From assembly GCF_958445495.1 (NCBI RefSeq), contig NZ_CAUCSQ010000015.1, positions 35,635 through 99,634 of the forward strand: DNA of 64,000 nt, written 5' to 3'. Made by a program: the position numbers and the translations under genes. The stretch's first letter is position 1; every line of letters starts with the position of its first letter. Positions 26,773 to 36,859 of this stretch are shown piece after piece. The notes under the pieces were generated by a model, which was not told where the DNA came from, searched no databases, and saw only the letters and a program-made list of their open reading frames with translations. Origin of the DNA: an uncultured Bacteroides sp. (GTDB taxonomy: Bacteria > Bacteroidota > Bacteroidia > Bacteroidales > Bacteroidaceae).

Positions 26773-28737
26773 TTAGTTGATGGATGCTCCGTATTCGGCA
26801 TATTCCGCATTGGGAATGAAGATGCCGTTTTCAAGGTCAAAGGTTCCGCCGTCGAAGGGGTCGGTTTCTGTCAGTTCTATCTGGGTATTCTTGTATCCCT
26901 CTGGAACCGTACCGTTGAAGTGGCTGTATGTTACTTCTTGGGAGTTATCTGTTACATAATTAATCAGCATGTCAAAAGTAAGCATACCGGGAGCTGCTCC
27001 TTGAGTATTTATCAGAGTACCTGTACGCTTTGTCTCACTATTGTGCCAGAACAACAGATTTGTGAATGAAACTTCTCCCGTTACCTTGCTGCGAACCAGA
27101 GATTGGGAGTTGGCTACAAAATTGATGAATGTATTGTGGCTGATTTCCGCTTTTCCTGAGTAGATACCGCATTCTTCAGTAGAACCCATGAAGAGGATAG
27201 TACCGTTTATGAGGTAATTCTTGTTAGTCGTGTAAAATACATTGTTGTTGATTACAATGGATGCGGATAAATCTTTGTTTTGAAGATTGAAAATACGGGT
27301 TGCTTTCCAATCAGCGGTTACGGGGAATGCAAAAGTATTATTAGTTAATGAAATGTTGTTTATTGCATTGTCATCTCCATTGTGGGCGTTCAGGAAATTA
27401 CTGCCTTCTGTAATATTTATCTTACAGTTTTCCAGTATCAGGTTTTGCATATTGATGCCGGTGCTTGCTATTTGCATGAATGGCTTAGCAGTTGTTGTAA
27501 ACTCAATGTTTTTAGCGATGAAATTCGCATTTGTTTCTGTTATATTAAAGAACGCTTGATTATTTTTTACGGAAATCTTTGCAGAAGGAGAGTCTGCGAT
27601 TAGAATGAGTTTATTGAACCCTTTCTTTGCTATTGTTATTTTTGCATCGGATTGAATGAAGTATATGCCATCGGTCGAGATTTCAGAATCCTGACTTATC
27701 AATACTGATTCGCCAAATGTAGATTTGTCAATGGAAATGTTTCCGATTTCTATATTTTCTCCGGCTTCATAAAGTGCGTAATAGCTTTCAATGATTTGTA
27801 TCGCTTTTACCTGAATCTTATCCACTGCCCAATTCGCTCCTTTATTTACCTGTACGGTCACATCACTGCTGTTGTCTGCTGTGGCGCGTGTGTTTGCAGC
27901 CACTGCGCTTGCCGGAGCCGTGATGGTCAGTGTGGCTTCATTCTGTCCGTTGGCTTCGCTTATGGTAGCTACCCATCCTGCCGGAGCGGTCACCATTACG
28001 TTGTCGCCTTTAACTTTGACGGTTGTAGAAACGGTTTGGCCGTAACCTATTTCCCAATATCCGTTATTCATGCCTTCTGCAGGTTCGATGATTTCACACA
28101 ACAGGTCTTTTACGATAGGGATGGATATTGCTTCGTCCTGCCCTTTGAGCTTAACGACGAAAAATTCCCCGCTTTCATCGATTCCTGCGGACTCGAAGAA
28201 CGAGTCTGAACTGCTTTCTCCGGAGCCGTCGCTTATGGCAGATACTTTATTGCCGTCTTCATCGAGGACAAATTCCCAGGTGTTTTCGTTGTCATAGCTC
28301 ACTTGCCAGTAACCGCCTTCGTCTGCAATCCGGAACTTGGGAGTTGTACCGTCGTTTCCGGGAGTTCCTACCGCCTGGACAGGCATGCCGTTTTGCATGA
28401 GTACCTCACCGTTTACTACCCATTGTCCTTCATCATTCACCGTAATCTCCGGATATTTCACCTTTCCTTCAGAGCCTTGGGTCAGCGTTATGGTCTCTCC
28501 GTCACTCAGTTTCAGGGTGTATCCGTTGGTTGTCGTAGTCACTTCCGTAATGGTCTGTCCTCCTTCAAGCAGTCGCTTGATGGCTGTCATATTGTCGTTC
28601 AGCAGGCTAACCTGCGCTTCCAAAGATTCTACACGGCCTTTCAGGTCGTCAACGTCATTTCTCAGGTCGTCTGTATCACATGCTGCCAGTGTGAACAGTA
28701 CAGATACGGTTAACAGGAATGATTTAAAGTAATTCAT
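26773..28737 (-). CDS. DUF4988 surface lipoprotein with C-terminal beta-helix
   Basis: A 654-residue lipoprotein (lipobox TLAAC). Its N-terminal coiled coil DDLRNDVDDLKGRVESLEAQ closely mirrors that of the next gene. After it come GETITLTQGSEGKV and a GTPGNDGTTPKFRI segment typical of DUF4988, then a BACON-like domain (about 220-305). The C-terminal ~340 residues are short repeating strands of a right-handed parallel beta-helix (DUF4957/DUF5123 style: NLILENCKINITEGSNFLN, AEISHNTFINF). No catalytic residues can be assigned. It is probably a surface glycan-binding partner of the SusCD complex. The beta-helix part is clearly richer in A+T than the N-terminal half. Confidence 0.65.
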   Translation of the reverse strand: MNYFKSFLLTVSVLFTLAACDTDDLRNDVDDLKGRVESLEAQVSLLNDNMTAIKRLLEGGQTITEVTTTTNGYTLKLSDGETITLTQGSEGKVKYPEITVNDEGQWVVNGEVLMQNGMPVQAVGTPGNDGTTPKFRIADEGGYWQVSYDNENTWEFVLDEDGNKVSAISDGSGESSSDSFFESAGIDESGEFFVVKLKGQDEAISIPIVKDLLCEIIEPAEGMNNGYWEIGYGQTVSTTVKVKGDNVMVTAPAGWVATISEANGQNEATLTITAPASAVAANTRATADNSSDVTVQVNKGANWAVDKIQVKAIQIIESYYALYEAGENIEIGNISIDKSTFGESVLISQDSEISTDGIYFIQSDAKITIAKKGFNKLILIADSPSAKISVKNNQAFFNITETNANFIAKNIEFTTTAKPFMQIASTGINMQNLILENCKINITEGSNFLNAHNGDDNAINNISLTNNTFAFPVTADWKATRIFNLQNKDLSASIVINNNVFYTTNKNYLINGTILFMGSTEECGIYSGKAEISHNTFINFVANSQSLVRSKVTGEVSFTNLLFWHNSETKRTGTLINTQGAAPGMLTFDMLINYVTDNSQEVTYSHFNGTVPEGYKNTQIELTETDPFDGGTFDLENGIFIPNAEYAEYGASIN

Positions 28738-28779
28738 AGATATATGTATATTAATTGTTTACTATTGTTTTTTATTCTC

Positions 28780-29820
28780 TTATTCTACCACATTCACTAC
28801 GAAATGATAGGTCGTGGTGGATGAATGGTCGATGTTGGCGTTCCGTGCCAGGAATGTCGCATTGTAAATGCCCACCTTTTCGTAGGTGTACGTATATGAA
28901 TCCAGACTCTGGGTGATGTCTTTTATCTTCGTTCCCTGGTCCGGTTCGCAAGAGTTTATCTTGAACGGGTTGGATACCAGCCAACTGTATTTCAGCGGAT
29001 TGCCCTCCGGAGATGAATGCAGGTAGAACGATTCGGTATTGATGGTTTCCAGGTTCCAGATTCCGGAGATGCTGCCGCTGGCGGTTCCGTATTCGCGGTC
29101 TGATGTCATTTCTGTCTGGTCGGACAGGTTACACCTGTTTTTCATGTTCACCGGAGTAAAGCCGAAGGAACTTGCACCGAATGTCAGGGATGTGCCGCTG
29201 TGCAACTCATTGGTGAAATGCATCTGCGTGAAGTACAGACGCGGCTGGACGGCTGTATTGGCAATGCTTTTGTAACGTATGGCGACCGTTATCTCTTTGC
29301 CGATGTATTGGGTCATGTCAAAAGTATAAGTTTGCGTAGTGCTTGTCTTGGTCGGGAATTTATAACCCAGCTCGTCATTGGGAACCAATGCTTGCCAGGC
29401 TCCGTCATTCTCATATTGTTCGACAAGCAGGGAGTCTGCCACGAAGTCGTTTTTCTGTAGTCCGGGGAAGTCGTCGGACATGTAGATTCGGCTCTCTACC
29501 ATTGAGGCCGAACCGTATTCGTAATACAGCGAGATGTCGAGCTTTGACGATTTAATCTGTGACGGGTCAATCAACTGGCGTTCCCTGTATTGGTATTTGC
29601 AGCCTTCTTCGCCGCTGAAGAAGGTCAGGAAGTCGGGGTCGCCGGTAAGGTTGAACGTGACGGGAGTTCCTTTCTTTACGGTAATGATATGTCCGTCGAA
29701 ACTGACATTTTCATTGGTATCTATATTCACGCCCAATGTGACGTCTTCGTCCAGTTCGTTGCTGCAAGCCCCCAGGAAGAGGCTTGCCGCACAGGCGATG
29801 ATGATTTTATATGTTTTCAT
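28780..29820 (-). CDS. Surface glycan-binding lipoprotein (SusE-position, DUF5017-like)
   Basis: A 346-residue lipoprotein (lipobox LGACS). The DUF5017-like N-terminal domain carries VTFNLTGDPDFLTFFSGEEG. A beta-sandwich domain follows (TYTFDMTQYIGKEITVAIRYKS), and a final Ig-like strand region (TYTYEKVGIYNATFLARNA). It lies right after susD (31-base gap), where PULs encode the surface glycan-binding protein that hands substrate to SusCD. It corresponds by position to BT3330 (from memory). Binding of chondroitin sulfate is inferred from the locus. Confidence 0.75.
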   Translation of the reverse strand: MKTYKIIIACAASLFLGACSNELDEDVTLGVNIDTNENVSFDGHIITVKKGTPVTFNLTGDPDFLTFFSGEEGCKYQYRERQLIDPSQIKSSKLDISLYYEYGSASMVESRIYMSDDFPGLQKNDFVADSLLVEQYENDGAWQALVPNDELGYKFPTKTSTTQTYTFDMTQYIGKEITVAIRYKSIANTAVQPRLYFTQMHFTNELHSGTSLTFGASSFGFTPVNMKNRCNLSDQTEMTSDREYGTASGSISGIWNLETINTESFYLHSSPEGNPLKYSWLVSNPFKINSCEPDQGTKIKDITQSLDSYTYTYEKVGIYNATFLARNANIDHSSTTTYHFVVNVVE

Positions 29821-29851
29821 GATTCGTTGAGTTTTTGTAGTGAATACTTGG

Positions 29852-31576
29852 TTACCAGCCCGGATTGTTTTGCGTGATGGCTTTGTTGGTGCTCATCTCT
29901 TCGTCCGGGATAGGGAAGTAGTTGTAAGTAGACGACACTTGGAAGTAAGTGTAAACGTTGCTCGGGCCTTGCGTCCAGTTTTCGCCGGATTGGGCAAGGG
30001 GAACCAGTTCCTGCATGTTCTTCACGAATTCCCCCCAGCGGATAAGGTCGAAACGACGGGTGTACTCGAAACAGAGTTCCATGGCGCGCTCGTCTTTTAC
30101 CGCCTGGCGGAAGACTTCCTGCGACTGGCCTTCGGGAAGGTCGTCCAGTCCGGCACGTTTCCTCACTTCGTTGATGCAGTCGTATGCCAGGGTGGTAGGC
30201 CCGTTGTTCGCTTCGTTTTCCGCTTCTGCAATCATTAGCAGTACGTCGGCATAACGGAGTATGGGGAAGTTGATGGAAGTGAAGTTCTTGTCTTTCTTGT
30301 CGGCTTCGTATTCACGGCGGTATTTGCCGCATTCACGTGCCACGTTTTTCGTGGTTCTTACCTGGTTGTCTCCTTCACCGTACTGGTAGGACTTTTCACC
30401 GTATTGCGTCATTATCTCGGCGAGTTTGCCCTCTTCGTAGAACTCACGGCCGGTCACGCCGGTGTTCTTTCCGCCTTCTTCCGTATATTTGAAGGGGGCG
30501 ATGCTCCAGTTGAAACGGTTGATGTCGTTGTTGTTGACGTAAAGGTTATACAGCTTGGGAGTGCAGTAGATGAAGGCATAGGCATAGCCGGGGTCGCTCT
30601 TTCCTATTACGTTGCTTTGTGAGGACAGGTCCGGACCGGACAGGCCGATGATGTTGCCGATACGTCCTTCCGCTTGTGTGTCGGAAGTATTGTTGCCTGC
30701 AAACTCGACTTCCCAGATGCTTTCGTTGGCGGTCGTGTTATATTGGTTGGAACATAAGTCGATGAAGAAGTCCCAGTAGTTGGGGGCTAACGTATGGTTG
30801 GCGGCTTTTACTTTCTGTGCGTAGAAGCTTGCTTTCTCGAAGTAATCTTTCGTTTCAGCCTGTGTGGCTGTGCGTTCTTCCCGGTAATGTTCGCCGGCAC
30901 GGAACAGGTAGACGCGCGCCAGTATTCCCCAGGCGGTGGATTGTGAGATACGTCCCGGTTTGTAGGACAGCTCGGCCGCCGATTTCAATCCGGTCTCCGC
31001 CGCGTCTGCCATTTCGGAGATGATGAAATCATAGATTTGCTGTTTGTCCGTGCGGGGAAGGTTCTGGTTGGATACGGATTGCGTGGAAGTGGTCTTGAAA
31101 GGTACGTCTCCCCAGCATTCTACAAGGTTGAAATAGTAGAACGCACGCAGGAAGCGCGCTTCTGCAATGTATTGCTCTTTCTCGCCGGCGGAGAAATCGC
31201 TTTCGTTCACCTTGTCTATGTTTTCCAAAAACATGTTGGCACGGTTGATGCCGGAATAGAGGAGATACCAGAAAGCGGACACTGCGGCGTCACTGCTTGT
31301 CGCATTGTTGCAAATCAGTCCGGTAGAAGCGGGGCCGCGGCCGCTGCCTCCGTAGTGGGACAAGTCGTCGCCGGCTACGAGGTACATGTAGTCGCCTCCG
31401 TAGAAGGTAGGCTGTGCGAGGATGGCGTAGATACCGGTCAGGAAAGAAGAAGCTTCTTCGGGAGTGTTGAAGTAGTTCTCCGGAGTTAACTTGGTCGGTT
31501 CCTTGTCCAGGAAATCGCAGGATGCGGTGAGAAGGCATGCCAGCAATGTTATGACGGATATTCTTATTGTTTTCAT
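29852..31576 (-). CDS. SusD-like substrate-binding lipoprotein
   Basis: A 574-residue RagB/SusD protein: lipobox LTASC, then DFLDKEPTKLTPENYFNTPEEA, TPR-like helices (EARFLRAFYYFNLVECWGDVPF) and the C-terminal family block (FPILRYADVLLMIAEAENEAN, ERAMELCFEYTRRFDLIRWGEF). It closes the SusC barrel from outside and binds incoming oligosaccharide. It starts 37 bases after susC in the same operon. Confidence 0.92.
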   Translation of the reverse strand: MKTIRISVITLLACLLTASCDFLDKEPTKLTPENYFNTPEEASSFLTGIYAILAQPTFYGGDYMYLVAGDDLSHYGGSGRGPASTGLICNNATSSDAAVSAFWYLLYSGINRANMFLENIDKVNESDFSAGEKEQYIAEARFLRAFYYFNLVECWGDVPFKTTSTQSVSNQNLPRTDKQQIYDFIISEMADAAETGLKSAAELSYKPGRISQSTAWGILARVYLFRAGEHYREERTATQAETKDYFEKASFYAQKVKAANHTLAPNYWDFFIDLCSNQYNTTANESIWEVEFAGNNTSDTQAEGRIGNIIGLSGPDLSSQSNVIGKSDPGYAYAFIYCTPKLYNLYVNNNDINRFNWSIAPFKYTEEGGKNTGVTGREFYEEGKLAEIMTQYGEKSYQYGEGDNQVRTTKNVARECGKYRREYEADKKDKNFTSINFPILRYADVLLMIAEAENEANNGPTTLAYDCINEVRKRAGLDDLPEGQSQEVFRQAVKDERAMELCFEYTRRFDLIRWGEFVKNMQELVPLAQSGENWTQGPSNVYTYFQVSSTYNYFPIPDEEMSTNKAITQNNPGW

Positions 31577-31613
31577 GAGTTCATTTTACAATTTAAATTT
31601 AACTGTCCACTAA

Positions 31614-34600
31614 TCAAAATCCCAGGTTGATACCGAAACTGACGGCATAGGCTCTCGGATAGGAAGAATAGTCCAGTCCCGGAGTCATGGCGCTGTTGCG
31701 TATGGATACTTCCGGGTCATAACCGGAATAGCCTGTCCATGTATAGATGTTCTGGGCGGCCACGTAAACGCGGGCTTTGTCTATTTTCCACTTCTTTGTC
31801 AGCTTGTTCGGGAAGGTGTAGCCCAGAGTTATGTTCTTCAGGCGGAGATAGGAGCCGTCCTCGATGATGCGTGATGAAATGACGCGGTTGGATGAGGAGT
31901 TGGTGGCGGCGGGAATGTCGCTTGTCGGATTGTCCGCTGTCCACCGGTTTGCATAACTGGCGAACTGGTTCAACTCGCGTGAACGGTTGTTGGAGCTTTC
32001 AAAGAACAGGCGGTTGGCATTCATGATGTCGTTGCCGTATGACCACTGGAAGAAGATGCTCAGGTCTATTCCTTTGTATGAGAAGTCATTGGTGAATCCT
32101 CCCGTGTGAATCGGAAGGCCGCGTCCGATGATGGTGCGGTCGTTCGAGTCTATGACTCCGTCGCCGTTCAGGTCGGCGTATTTGGGCATACCCGGCTGTG
32201 TGTTGTTCTCGGTGGAGAAGTGCGGGACATTGGATTTCAAGGTGTACGAGTTGCCGGACTGGTTGAAATCGTCGTATTTGTAAGTCCCTTCGTAGACGTA
32301 ACCGTACATCATACCCATCGGGAGCCCCACTTTGGCGATGTAGCTCGGCTGGCTGTTATAGTTCTGGTCGAACTGTACGGCCACGGTGCGCGCCGTCTGG
32401 TTTTCGGACAATGCCAATACTTTGTTCTTGTTGAACGCGATGTTGAAGTTGGTCGACCAACTGAAATTCCGGGTTTTGATATTGACTGTGTTGATGCTTA
32501 ATTCCAAACCGTCGTTTCTTACTTTACCGATGTTCTCGGTTCCGTATTTGTAGCCGGAAGAGGGAACCAGTGAGGCGTTCAGCAACAGGTCGCGCGTTGT
32601 TTTCCGGTAGATATCCATCGTTACTCCTATGCGGTCGTTGAAGAAGCTGAGGTCGAGCCCGACATTCCATTGTTCGGTGGTTTCCCATTTCAAATCTTTG
32701 TTGGCAGTGGAGGTCGGAACCGTACCGGTAGTGATGATGTTGTCGAACGGGTACACTCCGCTTGGAATCGAGTTGGAAGAGGTGTATGAGCCGACTCTGG
32801 ATTTCAACACCTCAAGCAGGGCGTAGTAGTCGTATTCGCCTACGCGGTTGTTACCGGTGAGTCCCCAACTGGCACGCAGTTTTCCGTTGGAAAGGATGTC
32901 TTTGAGAGGGCTCATGAAGTCTTCTTCCGTGAATGTCCATGCCAGAGAAGCCGACGGGAAGTATCCGTAACGGTGCTCTTTGCTGAATTTTGAGGAACCG
33001 TCGGCACGGAAAGAAGCCGTTGCGTAGTATTTGGATTTATAGTTGTAGTTGAATCTTCCCAGGTAGGAAAGCATCGCCCACGATGATTTCTCGGATGATG
33101 TGGCTCCGGCTTCTCCTTCGCTCATTCCCGCCATGCCGAGTGATTCGTTGGGGATGTGGGTGGTACGGAAAGAGTAGTATTCGTAGTCGGAATTCTGGAA
33201 AGTAATACCTGCCAGCGCATTGATGAAATGTTTCTTTTTGAAGTTGGTCTGGTATGTGACGGTATTTTCGTTCAGCCAGGTCAGACGGTCGTAGCGAATC
33301 ACCTGCGCGTTTACTTTGTCCGTTGATGTCGGGCCTCCGTAACGGGTGTTGGAGTTATTGAACTGGTCTTGCTTGCGGGAGTCGTAAGTGTATCCGGCGG
33401 AAACTTTCACTTTTAACCCTTTCAGTATCTCGTATTCGGCGAAACCGTTCATCTGGAGGTTGTTGGTATAGTTTTTCCGGTATTCGTTGAGCTGTGACTT
33501 GTACGGGTTGAAACGGTAGTCGTTGCTGGAATCTACCGCGTTGTCCGTGGAGCTGTCTTTCAGGTAAGAGAGCGGCGTGTCGGGCGAGGTTACGGGACGG
33601 TATCCCCAAATGCTGTAGAAGAGGTTGTTCATACCGCTATAGGAATTCTCCGAGGGAGTGCTTCCGGTCTGGATAGCCCGTGAGTAGTTGGTTGTCAGGC
33701 TCATGTTCAGCTTGCCGCGGCGAACGACGGTGTTCATACGTCCTTGCATACGTTTGTATCCTGTTTCTATCAGGGTTCCGTTCTGGTCGAAATAGGAGAG
33801 TGAGGCGTTGTAACGCACTCCTTCGGTTCCTCCTGTCAGGCGTACGGTGTGGTTTTGTTGCCAGGCGGTGCGGAAAATCATGTCTTGCCAGTTGTATTGT
33901 TCGATGTCGCGGTAATCGTCCAGTGTCCATTGTTTGCCTTCGTAGTTCATCAGGTATGACCTGGCGGCTACGTCGGGATACATTTCATTCTGCAGTTTGA
34001 CGAACTCATAGGCGTCCATCATCGGAATCGTGCGCGTAACGTGCTGCACTCCGAAGCTTCCGTCATAGGAGAGCTGCGCGCGTCCCACTTTTCCTTTCTT
34101 CGTGGTTACGATTACTACTCCGTTGGCACCGCGGGCGCCGTATATCGCCGTGGCGGACGCATCTTTCAGGACGTCGATGGATTCGATGTCCGAAGGGTTC
34201 AGCGTGTTGGACACGGAAGCGTCTTCTACCGGGAATCCGTCAATGACGTAGAGCGGGGAGTTTTCCTGGGTCAGTGAGTTGTTACCGCGAATCACGATAT
34301 TCATCGTACCGCCCGGCATGCCTTCTCCGGACGTCACGTTCACACCTGCGATGCGGCCTCCCAAGGCTTGGTCGAATGAAGCGACCGGTGCGGTCAGGAT
34401 GTCGTTCATGTTCGCTTTGGCGACGGCTCCGGTCAAATCCCGTTTCTTCACTTCCTGGTAACCCACCACAACGACTTCGTCCAGTGTCTTTGTATCTTCT
34501 TTCAGTGTGATTACCATCGGTTTCTGGGTGTTTACTTTTTGTTCGACGGTGGTATAGCCGATGAAGGAGATTACCAATATCGCATTCTTGTCGGATACGT

Positions 34601-34808
34601 TTAACGTGAATTTCCCGTCAAGATCGGTGATGGTTCCTTGAGAGGTACCCTTTACCTGAACGCTGGCTCCGGGAACACCTTCTCCTAAATTATCTTTCAC
34701 CGTACCTTTTACAACTACTTGCGCAAGTACGAATGAAATAGAAAACAGAATCATTCCGAGTGAGGAGAGAATTCTTTTTCTAGTCTGATTGGATAGATGT
34801 TTTTTCAT
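31614..34808 (-). CDS. SusC-like TonB-dependent transporter
   Basis: A 1064-residue outer-membrane transporter. After a signal peptide (to about 29) there is a carboxypeptidase-regulatory-like domain (VVKGTVKDNLGEGVPGASVQVKG), a TonB-box-like DEVVVVGY, the plug (SFDQALGGRIAGVNV through SATAIYGARGANGVVIVTT) and a 22-strand barrel with terminal Phe (SFGINLGF). It imports oligosaccharides across the outer membrane using TonB energy. It is the first gene of the five-gene operon; by position it matches BT3332 (from memory). Confidence 0.92.
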   Translation of the reverse strand: MKKHLSNQTRKRILSSLGMILFSISFVLAQVVVKGTVKDNLGEGVPGASVQVKGTSQGTITDLDGKFTLNVSDKNAILVISFIGYTTVEQKVNTQKPMVITLKEDTKTLDEVVVVGYQEVKKRDLTGAVAKANMNDILTAPVASFDQALGGRIAGVNVTSGEGMPGGTMNIVIRGNNSLTQENSPLYVIDGFPVEDASVSNTLNPSDIESIDVLKDASATAIYGARGANGVVIVTTKKGKVGRAQLSYDGSFGVQHVTRTIPMMDAYEFVKLQNEMYPDVAARSYLMNYEGKQWTLDDYRDIEQYNWQDMIFRTAWQQNHTVRLTGGTEGVRYNASLSYFDQNGTLIETGYKRMQGRMNTVVRRGKLNMSLTTNYSRAIQTGSTPSENSYSGMNNLFYSIWGYRPVTSPDTPLSYLKDSSTDNAVDSSNDYRFNPYKSQLNEYRKNYTNNLQMNGFAEYEILKGLKVKVSAGYTYDSRKQDQFNNSNTRYGGPTSTDKVNAQVIRYDRLTWLNENTVTYQTNFKKKHFINALAGITFQNSDYEYYSFRTTHIPNESLGMAGMSEGEAGATSSEKSSWAMLSYLGRFNYNYKSKYYATASFRADGSSKFSKEHRYGYFPSASLAWTFTEEDFMSPLKDILSNGKLRASWGLTGNNRVGEYDYYALLEVLKSRVGSYTSSNSIPSGVYPFDNIITTGTVPTSTANKDLKWETTEQWNVGLDLSFFNDRIGVTMDIYRKTTRDLLLNASLVPSSGYKYGTENIGKVRNDGLELSINTVNIKTRNFSWSTNFNIAFNKNKVLALSENQTARTVAVQFDQNYNSQPSYIAKVGLPMGMMYGYVYEGTYKYDDFNQSGNSYTLKSNVPHFSTENNTQPGMPKYADLNGDGVIDSNDRTIIGRGLPIHTGGFTNDFSYKGIDLSIFFQWSYGNDIMNANRLFFESSNNRSRELNQFASYANRWTADNPTSDIPAATNSSSNRVISSRIIEDGSYLRLKNITLGYTFPNKLTKKWKIDKARVYVAAQNIYTWTGYSGYDPEVSIRNSAMTPGLDYSSYPRAYAVSFGINLGF

Positions 34809-34846
34809 ATATTAAAAATTAAGTGATTTTATTGAATCTACGTTTG

Positions 34847-34854
34847 CAAAGATA
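34847..34854 (-). promoter_or_regulatory. Promoter -7 box for the SusC operon
   Basis: TATCTTTG on the minus strand matches TAnnTTTG, giving a leader of about 35 nt. A 15-bp inverted repeat, ATTGA-5-TCAAT at 34860-34874, covers the expected -33 position and could be where the HTCS or RNA polymerase binds. Confidence 0.55.
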
Positions 34855-34931
34855 TGCGGATTGATTTTTTCAATATGGATATTATTATTCATGATAGGTG
34901 TAAAATCATACAATTTATACTTCTCGACGGT

Positions 34932-36467
34932 TTATCTCTTTTTTACGGATTCCAGCAATTCGGACAATGCTTTGACGATTTCCGGATGTTGCTTCGCTAC
35001 ATTTGTTTTCTCGGAGGGGTCGGACGACAGGTCGTAGAGCTGGGGTTCTTTGTCGTTGCCAAGTTCTATTTTCGTCCAGACTTCGAGAGCGGGACCGTCG
35101 CTGGGCTCTATGTATTTCCATTTGCCTTGTATGATGGCGAGCGTGTTGTTCAGGTTTTGCTGGACAACGTATTCCCGGTCTGCATTGCTCTTGCCCGTCA
35201 GGACGTTCAGGCGTTCCTGGCTGTCGGGGGCGGCTCCTTGGCGAAGGGGCTGGTTCAGCAATGAAGCGAGCGACGCATATACGTCGATTTGCGAGAAGAG
35301 TGCCTGTTGTTTGCTGGGTTTCACCTGTGCAGGCCAGCGGACAATGAACGGGATGCGTGTGCCGGCTTCGTATGCGCTGTATTTTCCTCCCCGGTAGATG
35401 CCCATCGGGGTATGTCCGTTGAGAAGTTCGTAGGCGCGGTCTTGGTAACCGTCGTCAATGACGGGGCCGTTGTCGCTGGTGAAGATGAGGATTGTATTGT
35501 CGGCTATGTTGAGGCTGTCCAGGGTATGCATGATTTCGCCGATTGTCCAGTCCAGTTGAAGGATGACGTCACCGCGCGTGCCGAGGCCGCTTTTTCCTTC
35601 AAAGCGGGGGTGGGGGATACGTGGCACGTGTACGTCCTGGGTTCCCATATACAGGAAGAAGGGTTCTTCTTTGTGGGAAGCGATGAAGTTTTTCGCCTTG
35701 TCGGTGATGATGTCGGCAATGTCTTCGTCTTTCCAAAGGGCGGATTTGCCTCCGGTCATCCAGCCGATGCGGGGGATTCCGTTGATGATGGTATTGTTAT
35801 GGCCTTGGCTGGGTTTGAGTTTCACGAGTTCCGGATTTTCTTCTCCCGTGGGCCAGTCGCCGACTTTATGTTCGTAGCTGACGGTGATGGGGTCATTCGG
35901 GTCGAGACCGACTACGCGGCCGTTTTCAACAAATACGCACGGCACGCGGTCTACCGTTGCCGGGATGATGAATTCATAGTCGAAACCGATGCTTTGTGCG
36001 TTGGGGGTAATTTGTTTATTGAAATCTGTTCCGCCTTTCGGTCCGAGTCCCAAATGCCATTTGCCGACAGCGCCGGTGGCGTATCCCGCATCTTTCAGCA
36101 TATCCGCCATCGTGACGCAAGTCGTGTCGATAATAAGTTCCGAGTTGCCGGGAGCGATGCCCGTATTTTCTTGCCGCCAGGGATACATGCCTGTCAGGAG
36201 CCCGAAACGGGAGGGGGTGCTGGTAGCGGAAGTTGCATAGGCATTGGTAAATTGTACTCCCTGTCCCGCCAGCCGGTCGATATTCGGTGTGCTCACCTTG
36301 GTCGCTCCGTAGCAGCTTAAATCACCTATGCCGAGATCGTCGGCGAATATATAAATAATGTTAGGTTTTTGCCCGTTTTGTTCCTTGTTCTTTTGGGAAG
36401 CATTGTTGCAGCCTGACAATACGGCAATACCGGGCAATAATGTTAGCAGACGCGATAAGTTTCTCAT
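34932..36467 (-). CDS. Sulfatase, Ser-type, family S1
   Basis: A 511-residue lipoprotein-type sulfatase (lipobox VLSGC, Cys20). Metal-binding FADDLG (Asp43, Asp44) and the maturation motif S-T-P-S-R (residues 83-87) are present, so Ser83 must be turned into formylglycine by an anaerobic sulfatase-maturating enzyme not seen here. The second half carries QDVHVP, IFTSDNGP and a lysine-containing metal/sulfate site region (YRGGKYSAYEAGTRIPFIVRWP). By locus position it matches BT3333, a GalNAc-6-O-sulfatase of S1_15 (from memory), but the subfamily cannot be fixed here. It lies between HTCS and susC and has its own promoter. Confidence 0.85.
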   Translation of the reverse strand: MRNLSRLLTLLPGIAVLSGCNNASQKNKEQNGQKPNIIYIFADDLGIGDLSCYGATKVSTPNIDRLAGQGVQFTNAYATSATSTPSRFGLLTGMYPWRQENTGIAPGNSELIIDTTCVTMADMLKDAGYATGAVGKWHLGLGPKGGTDFNKQITPNAQSIGFDYEFIIPATVDRVPCVFVENGRVVGLDPNDPITVSYEHKVGDWPTGEENPELVKLKPSQGHNNTIINGIPRIGWMTGGKSALWKDEDIADIITDKAKNFIASHKEEPFFLYMGTQDVHVPRIPHPRFEGKSGLGTRGDVILQLDWTIGEIMHTLDSLNIADNTILIFTSDNGPVIDDGYQDRAYELLNGHTPMGIYRGGKYSAYEAGTRIPFIVRWPAQVKPSKQQALFSQIDVYASLASLLNQPLRQGAAPDSQERLNVLTGKSNADREYVVQQNLNNTLAIIQGKWKYIEPSDGPALEVWTKIELGNDKEPQLYDLSSDPSEKTNVAKQHPEIVKALSELLESVKKR

Positions 36468-36499
36468 GATGTTGATTTTTTAGGGATGAATTACAGATG

Positions 36500-36507
36500 C
36501 AAAGATA
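36500..36507 (-). promoter_or_regulatory. Promoter -7 box for the sulfatase gene
   Basis: TATCTTTG on the minus strand matches TAnnTTTG, with a leader of about 28 nt before the ATG at 36467. It lets the sulfatase be transcribed apart from the HTCS gene. Confidence 0.5.
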
Positions 36508-36859
36508 AACGGTCGGAAGGAAAGAAAGTGAGCAGTAATGTACAAGTGAATTACAAAATAGTACACTTGAAAGGTTGTTTTTTCTTTTCCGGAAAGGACG
36601 CGGGAAGGCTTTGGCTCGTAAAAAAAAGGCCGATTTGCATCGTGCCGTTGTGCCGGTAGGGGCTTGGTTTCCTGTTGGAGGCGAGTGCTTCCGGGTGGAA
36701 GCCGGCAGTCGGATATTTGCTGGCGGATTTCGGAACTCTGATGGGGATTGGAGTCTTTTTAAGAATGAATCTCTTTGCTTGGGGGCTTGTTCCGGACAAT
36801 TTATGATTGTAATGAAGCGGATGGTAAGGATGAGCGGGCATGGAATTATGGCGGTATCC

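Noticed and set aside
35289..36320. 343-codon open frame on the plus strand opposite the sulfatase gene
   Set aside because: It lies wholly antisense to a clear sulfatase with all key motifs; the encoded peptide has no recognisable domain or signal peptide, and no promoter box precedes it.
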